Positions 59,579 through 64,000 of a stretch of 64,000 nucleotides of DNA are shown here, one piece after another. Made by a program: the position numbers and the translations under genes. The stretch lies in the NCBI GenBank assembly GCA_963722295.1, contig CAVRLB010000001.1, forward strand, positions 930,001 to 994,000, written 5' to 3'. How positions within the stretch are numbered: the stretch's first letter is position 1; each line of letters begins with the position of its first letter. The notes beneath the pieces are model-generated. The model saw only the letters and a program-made list of their open reading frames with translations. It searched no databases and was not told where the DNA came from. Source of the DNA: Brooklawnia sp032229645 (lineage in GTDB: Bacteria; Actinomycetota; Actinomycetes; Propionibacteriales; Propionibacteriaceae).

Positions 59579-59838
59579 ATGCACCCGGATAGCTTAGCCG
59601 ATCGCCGCCCGATCTCGGCACCGGCGCTGCCCGCCGCATCGTCGTTCACCGCCTTCGCGCTGGGTGCCATCATTCCGTTGGCCTTGATGGTCAGATGGTC
59701 AGTTCACCCGCATCACTACGTGTCGGAGCAACCATCCTCGGCGTCGAGTTGGCACTGCTTCTCACCGGCTATGTCAGCGCCAAGCTGGGCGGCGCCGATC
59801 CACGGCGCGCGATTCGCCGGCTTCAGGCCTCGGGCCAA
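59579..59838 (+). pseudogene. C-terminal remnant of a VIT/CCC1-family metal transporter
   Basis: The frame from 59579 reads HPDSLADRRPISAPALPAAS then SSFTAFALGAIIPLALMV, a typical penultimate region of VIT1/CCC1 iron/manganese transporters. An 8-bp tandem duplication (GATGGTCA twice, near 59689-59704) shifts the frame; after it another frame continues GATILGVELALLLTGYVSAK LGGADPRRAIRR, again as in the family. The N-terminal two thirds and the last helix are missing. It lies between the leuS leader and the convergent DUF4192 gene. Confidence 0.65.
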
Positions 59839-59839
59839 T

Positions 59840-60877
59840 TCATGCCTGCGTCCCAAAGAGATCGGCCCGCAGCTCGTCCCACAGATCGGGCGGAGCGGCG
59901 GCGGCGTTGATCTCGGCCAGCAATGAGATCAGCGGATGATGCGGAGCGACCTTTTCGGCGCGCTCGATGCAGACCACCTGCAATGCGCCCTCGCCATTGA
60001 CCCACGCGGCCAGCCCCAGCAGACCGAGCACCGGCGGTTGACATTCCCGCGGGGTCAGTTGTGCCACCGCCCGCCAAAAGTCGACATGACGCTGAGCATC
60101 ATGCCTGGTGAGCAGCCTCAATGCCTGGTCGCGGGCCGAAGGATAGTAGGCCATCGCGGCCAGCATGGCTGCCTGGGTCGGCACGATCTGCCGCGGATCT
60201 TCCAGCCCGTGTCGTACCAGCTCCGCAAACGAGGTCTCGATCTCGTGCAACTCCAATCCACGCACGACCGTCCGGGCGTCCTCGACCCGCCGGAGGGCTG
60301 CTCGTCCGAGCCAACCTCGTGGCGGCCGGATCGATGCATCCAGGTCAGACCGCGAATCCAAGACCTGCATGCCCGCCAGCACCGCACGGGCAGCGATCGG
60401 CGAGCCCTCGACATCAATCGGGCGGCCTTCGGGCGGACAGCACTGCGGCACCGTGCATGACAACGACCAATAGCGGCCTGCATGCGCATAGACCGATTCG
60501 AGGACCCTGTCGGCACCGATCATCGTCGTCATCTGGCTGATCGCCCTCTCGACCCGCCCCCGATCGGTCGAATAGCCGGCAAATACCCAGCTGGAACCGG
60601 GAAATTGTCTGCCGATGGTGTCCACCCGATGCGCCAGTTCCGCAGGTGCGTCGGCGATCTCGATCGGGAAACGGACCGTGGTGATCAAGGCCTTGTCCCG
60701 GAAGACCAGCGCAACGATCGATTCACGAGGTTGGAATCCCAGTAGATAGGGAATGGCGGCAACAACGTCGCCATCGTTCTTGAGGCGCAGCGGGGCATCC
60801 AGGTCGCCGGCCGCTGAAGGAGGAACCCACGAACCAGAGGCTCGTGCGGCGGACGCATCGGATTCTGTTGGTTTCAT
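59840..60877 (-). CDS. DUF4192 protein
   Basis: This 345-aa protein belongs to the actinobacterial DUF4192 family, recognised by PLRLKNDGDVVAAIPYLLGFQPRESIVALVF being spread over residues 30-60 (only the start is diagnostic: an AIPYLLGFxPxxS block). The rest is alpha-helical with no catalytic motif that I recognise. The ATG at 60877 is four bases after a 60-bp promoter module nearly shared with comEA, pointing to co-regulation with DNA-uptake genes. Function unknown. Confidence 0.85.
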   Translation of the reverse strand: MKPTESDASAARASGSWVPPSAAGDLDAPLRLKNDGDVVAAIPYLLGFQPRESIVALVFRDKALITTVRFPIEIADAPAELAHRVDTIGRQFPGSSWVFAGYSTDRGRVERAISQMTTMIGADRVLESVYAHAGRYWSLSCTVPQCCPPEGRPIDVEGSPIAARAVLAGMQVLDSRSDLDASIRPPRGWLGRAALRRVEDARTVVRGLELHEIETSFAELVRHGLEDPRQIVPTQAAMLAAMAYYPSARDQALRLLTRHDAQRHVDFWRAVAQLTPRECQPPVLGLLGLAAWVNGEGALQVVCIERAEKVAPHHPLISLLAEINAAAAPPDLWDELRADLFGTQA

Positions 60878-60881
60878 GGCA

Positions 60882-60941
60882 TAAGGATCGGCAAATGACC
60901 CACCGGATCGGTCAAAGAAGTCCGATCCTGTGGATAACTCG
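60882..60941 (-). promoter_or_regulatory. Shared promoter module, copy B (DUF4192 gene)
   Basis: This 60-bp copy matches the comEA module (56685-56743) in sequence and in its distance from the start codon. It contains a perfect DnaA-box consensus TTATCCACA (complement of 60929-60937), a TTTGACCGAT block and a CGATCCTTA block next to the gene. Confidence 0.7.
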
Positions 60942-60976
60942 GGACGTTGACCCTGCTGGCTACCCTGGTAGTCATC

Positions 60977-61744
60977 ATGAGCACACCACCACGTCCACCC
61001 GATCCGTCAGACCCGCAGGCCACCTCACAAGGCAGTTCGGCATGGCGGCAACAGACTCCCCCCTGGGGTCAAGGCGGCTCCGCCTGGGGGCAGACATCCG
61101 GCTCATGGAATCAACCCGGTGGGCAGCCCACGTCGCCTCAGCAACCGGCGACTGCCCCCAGGCAGGCCCCCGGCTATTCCCCGGCCGATGAGCAGCCTGC
61201 ACAGACCACTCGACAGCAGCCGTCGATCTCGATCCAGCAATTCGCGCCGCGCCGCAACCGACTGGCTCCGCTGGTACTGGCAATCGTCGCGGTCATCGCC
61301 TTCGTTGCGATCTGGTGGCTGGCCATCCGGCCCAATCCCGAAGCATCCCCCGAAGCGAGTGCGACACCCACGGCCACCCGCACCATGCCGAGCATGCCTC
61401 CCAGCGGCGAGTACGCGAATTCGACGCCATTCAGTTCGAATGGCCTGGCAGGCACGTTCACCATCAACGATTCGTGGTGGGATGGCAGCACTCTTTCGGT
61501 TGATATCACCCTTCAGGTCGACACTGGCGTTTTGAAGTATCGATTCTTGGTGATGGACATGGCCAGCGGTGACATCCAGGTGATGTCTTCAGCACCCGGT
61601 CTCGATGGACTATCCGAAGCCACCCTATCGGCGGGCCAATCGATCAGCGGTGTCGTCCAGGTGGACAAAGACCGCGGTGACAGTCAAATCGTGTTGAGCC
61701 AAACGACCGGAAACAACCTGACAATGCTCGCCGTCAAAGGCTGA
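60977..61744 (+). CDS. Single-pass membrane protein with proline/glutamine-rich N-terminus
   Basis: This 255-aa protein starts with a disordered Pro/Gln/Ser/Trp-rich region (residues 1-80), then a basic segment (APRRNRLAP) and one membrane helix (about 95-115), and ends with an external domain of about 120 residues predicted as beta-rich. The layout puts the N-terminus in the cytoplasm. The ATG at 60977 starts MSTPPRPPDPSDPQ; no ribosome site is seen. It is divergent from the DUF4192 gene. I do not recognise the external domain. Confidence 0.75.
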   Translation: MSTPPRPPDPSDPQATSQGSSAWRQQTPPWGQGGSAWGQTSGSWNQPGGQPTSPQQPATAPRQAPGYSPADEQPAQTTRQQPSISIQQFAPRRNRLAPLVLAIVAVIAFVAIWWLAIRPNPEASPEASATPTATRTMPSMPPSGEYANSTPFSSNGLAGTFTINDSWWDGSTLSVDITLQVDTGVLKYRFLVMDMASGDIQVMSSAPGLDGLSEATLSAGQSISGVVQVDKDRGDSQIVLSQTTGNNLTMLAVKG

Positions 61745-61858
61745 CACCGCCGTTCAGTGCGCGGGTTATTCGATAGCCCGTACTCGTGTCACCGCTGTAC
61801 GCCACACTGGAGGTAGCGGTTCGGCCCGCGCGGTTGCCCTGCACGGAAGGAAGACGAG

Positions 61859-62677
61859 ATGACGTATGAGATCCGAGTCACCAGTCCCGAGGAGCTGGCA
61901 GCGCTGGCCCGGCCACAAGCCTGGCTGTGCGACATGGACGGCGTACTGATTCACGAGAGCGTTGCCTTGCCCGGCGCGAAGGAATTCATTCACGCCCTCG
62001 AATCGAGCGGGGTGCCGTACCTGGTACTGACGAACAACTCGATTTTCACCCGCCGCGATCTGTCGGCCCGGCTCGCGACCTCGGGGCTCGAGATTCCCGA
62101 GGACCGAATCTGGACGAGCGCTGCAGCAACCGCCGATTTCCTCGCATCCCAGAGTCCGGGTGGCAGTGCATACGTGATCGGTGAGGCCGGGCTGACGACC
62201 GCTTTGCATCAGCAGGGCTTTGTCATGACCGACAGCAACCCCGAGTTCGTCGTGCTCGGCGAGACTCGCAACTACTCCTTCTCGGCGATCACCCAGGCCA
62301 TCCGGTTGATCGAGGGCGGCGCCAAGTTCATCGCGACCAATCCGGATGTCTCGGGCCCTTCACCCGAGGGCACGCTTCCTGCGACCGGCTCGGTTGCCGC
62401 GCTCGTCACGACGGCCACCAACCGCAGGCCCTACTTCGTGGGCAAGCCGAACCCGATCATGATCCGGGCCGGGCTCAACCGCATCGGCGCCCATTCGGAG
62501 ACCACCGCTTTCGTCGGCGACCGGATGGACACCGATATGCGCTCGGGCCTGGAGGCCGGGCTGCAAACCCATCTCGTGCTCACCGGCTCGACCGGAATCA
62601 ACGATGTCAGCACCTATCCGTTCCGCCCGGTTGCGATTCACGAGGGCATCGGCGGAGTTCTGCCACTGATCTCCTGA
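61859..62677 (+). CDS. HAD-IIA family phosphatase (NagD-like)
   Basis: This 272-aa phosphatase has motif I DMDGVLIHES (about residues 25-34), motif II LVLTNNS, the GKPNP block and motif IV VGDRMDTDM, with a C2-type cap between. NagD-like enzymes dephosphorylate sugar phosphates, nucleotides or phosphoglycolate; the substrate is not decided. GGAAGGAAG precedes the ATG at 61859. Confidence 0.92.
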   Translation: MTYEIRVTSPEELAALARPQAWLCDMDGVLIHESVALPGAKEFIHALESSGVPYLVLTNNSIFTRRDLSARLATSGLEIPEDRIWTSAAATADFLASQSPGGSAYVIGEAGLTTALHQQGFVMTDSNPEFVVLGETRNYSFSAITQAIRLIEGGAKFIATNPDVSGPSPEGTLPATGSVAALVTTATNRRPYFVGKPNPIMIRAGLNRIGAHSETTAFVGDRMDTDMRSGLEAGLQTHLVLTGSTGINDVSTYPFRPVAIHEGIGGVLPLIS

Positions 62678-62702
62678 CCGTTGCAGCTACCGCGTCCCCT
62701 GT

Positions 62703-63509
62703 TCACTCCCCGGGGACGCGGCGCAGTGGCATCAGTGGAATGACCAGCGGACGCCCGGTCAGCGGATCGATGCTGATCTGCGCGCGAATCTTGAAGACAT
62801 CGGCTAGCAGTTTTTCGGTCAGCACCGTCTCCACCCGACCGGTGTCCGCGATCTTGCCGTCGTGCATCACGATCAGATGGTCGGCGTATCGGGCTGCCAG
62901 CATCAGGTCATGCAGGACGAGCACCATGGTGCGGTGCTCGTCCTGGTTGAGCCGGCGCACCAATTCAAGAACCTCCAGCTGGTTGGCGATGTCGAGATAG
63001 GTGGTCGGCTCGTCCAGCAGCATGGTCGGCGGATCCTGCGCCAGCAGCAGCGAGATCCACACCCGCTGCCGCTGGCCGCCGGACAGTTCGTCCACCGGAC
63101 GATCGGCCAGATCGAGCACGCCGCAGGCCTCCAACGCATGCCTCACGGCGGTCTCGTCCTCGAACGACCACTGCTGCAGCATTTTCTGATGCGGATATCG
63201 TCCGCGCGCGGCCAGATCCGCCACTGTGATGCCATAGGGAGCCTGCGACTGCTGCGGCAAGAGCCCGAGCCGGCGAGCGAATTCCTTCGAGCCGACGGTG
63301 TTGATGGCTTTGCCGTCCAGCATCACAGCCCCCTGTTTGGGGGCCAGCAGGCGCGACATCGCCCGCAGCAGCGTCGACTTTCCGCAGGCGTTCGGGCCGA
63401 CGATGATGGTCACCTGGCCGTGCGGGATCTGCACGCTCAGGTTCTGCGAGACGATGCGCTCGTCATAGGCCAGGGTGAGGCCCTGACCGTGGATATGTGG
63501 GGAGTTCAC
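62703..63509 (-). CDS. Iron-siderophore ABC transporter ATP-binding protein
   Basis: This 268-aa ATPase is of the FecE/FepC type. It has Walker A GPNACGKST (about residues 38-46), the Q-loop in LLPQQSQAPYG, signature LSGGQRQRVW, Walker B MLLDEPTTYLD and the H-loop VLHD. The start is GTG at 63509 with GGAAGGAA upstream. It follows the FecCD-type permease by 38 bases, so the two form an import operon with genes beyond the window. Confidence 0.93.
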   Translation of the reverse strand: MNSPHIHGQGLTLAYDERIVSQNLSVQIPHGQVTIIVGPNACGKSTLLRAMSRLLAPKQGAVMLDGKAINTVGSKEFARRLGLLPQQSQAPYGITVADLAARGRYPHQKMLQQWSFEDETAVRHALEACGVLDLADRPVDELSGGQRQRVWISLLLAQDPPTMLLDEPTTYLDIANQLEVLELVRRLNQDEHRTMVLVLHDLMLAARYADHLIVMHDGKIADTGRVETVLTEKLLADVFKIRAQISIDPLTGRPLVIPLMPLRRVPGE

Positions 63510-63547
63510 GATCGCATTCCTTCCGGCGGGCTCGGGCTTGCGCGAGC

Positions 63548-64000
63548 TCAGATCTGCTTGCTACGGGTCAACAGCCAGGCAAGATAGCTGCCGCCGATCA
63601 GGCCTGTCACCTGGCCGATCGGCAGCGTCGCCACCGTGGGGATCGCCTGGCTGATGACATCGGCGCCCAACAGCAGGCAGGCACCCATCGATGCCGCCGG
63701 GATGACACCTATTCCTCTGGCACGGGTGAGGCGACCGGCGATCTGCGGCGCGGACAGCGCGATGAAAGCGATCGGACCGACGGCTGCCGTTGCCAGCGCG
63801 GCCAGGGACACTCCACAGAAGATCAGCCAGCGCCTGGTCGGCTCGGCGCGAACGCCGAGCTGGCTGGCGATGTCGTCGCCCATCTCGAGCAGGGTCGCCC
63901 GTCGAACCAGGAGCATGCTGAGCGGCACCACGATGATCGTCCCGATCGATACCGGCAGCACCTGAGTCCACTGCCGTCCGTCCAGCGACCCGGCCACCCA
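63548..64000 (-). CDS. Iron-siderophore ABC transporter permease, partial (C-terminal 150 residues)
   Basis: This is the C-terminal part of a FecCD/BtuC-family permease; the gene continues past the right edge. Visible are LEMGDDIASQLGVRAEPTRR, the GPIAFIALSAPQIAGRLTRA coupling region that meets the ATPase, and the final GSYLAWLLTR helix. With the ATPase gene downstream it belongs to a ferric-siderophore importer. Confidence 0.92.
   Translation of the reverse strand, partial: WVAGSLDGRQWTQVLPVSIGTIIVVPLSMLLVRRATLLEMGDDIASQLGVRAEPTRRWLIFCGVSLAALATAAVGPIAFIALSAPQIAGRLTRARGIGVIPAASMGACLLLGADVISQAIPTVATLPIGQVTGLIGGSYLAWLLTRSKQI

Noticed and set aside
60929..60937. Replication origin suggested by a DnaA box
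   Set aside because: Only one perfect box, no dnaA or dnaN nearby; it fits better as part of the shared promoter module.

Overview
The window is GC-rich chromosomal DNA from an actinobacterium. The gene content suggests the Propionibacteriales, but without database searches this is an inference. Supporting signs are the order leuS-comEA-comEC-holA-rpsT-lepA-hemW-DUF3097 and hrcA-dnaJ-rsmE, a divergent IclR-type regulator in front of leuCD, HelY, DUF3152, DUF4192 and DUF3097 proteins, frequent GTG starts, and many genes whose start codon lies only 6-10 bases after a -10 box (probably leaderless mRNAs). No prophage, insertion sequence, CRISPR array or rRNA was seen.

Region by region: 1-3.2 kb has a partial plsC, leuDC and the divergent IclR/NdgR-type regulator. 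3.3-11.3 kb has a dehydrogenase, an alpha-galactoside operon (GH36 alpha-galactosidase with a one-base frameshift, two permeases, binding lipoprotein, no ATPase) and a divergent ROK regulator. 11.3-14.3 kb has ogt, a decayed sigma-factor stub, tRNA-Glu and tRNA-Gln, a CPBP protease and a fumarylacetoacetase-family enzyme. 14.3-19.6 kb has deoA, cimA, ilvE and leuB. 19.7-25.7 kb has a metzincin-like lipoprotein and a membrane-organisation group (SPFH protein, zinc-ribbon membrane protein, flotillin, NfeD-like protein) around a repeat array. 25.8-30.2 kb has ilvC, ilvN, ilvB with an attenuator leader peptide, and hisF. 30.2-36.6 kb has helY, a lipid kinase, a metallophosphoesterase and an AlkZ-like winged-helix protein. 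36.5-45.5 kb has rsmE, dnaJ, hrcA (with CIRCE), an inositol-phosphatase-family enzyme, a GlgX-type enzyme, DUF3097 and hemW. 45.5-53.4 kb has a cupin and methyltransferase pair behind an iron-box-like operator, lepA, two paralogous membrane proteins, rpsT, holA and a UxaE-family protein. 53.4-64 kb has comEC, comEA, leuS with an attenuator leader peptide, a VIT/CCC1 remnant, DUF4192, a membrane protein, a HAD phosphatase and the end of a siderophore ABC transporter.

Together, cimA, leuCD, leuB, ilvBNC and ilvE cover most of branched-chain amino acid synthesis, including isoleucine from pyruvate by way of citramalate. ilvB and leuS each have a short leader peptide with Val/Leu codons ahead of a terminator, so both appear to sense charging of their tRNAs. 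The most unusual non-coding features are a 60-bp promoter module shared by comEA and the DUF4192 gene, a palindromic 50-bp repeat array between the zinc-ribbon and flotillin genes, and the iron-box-like site between hemW and the cupin gene.
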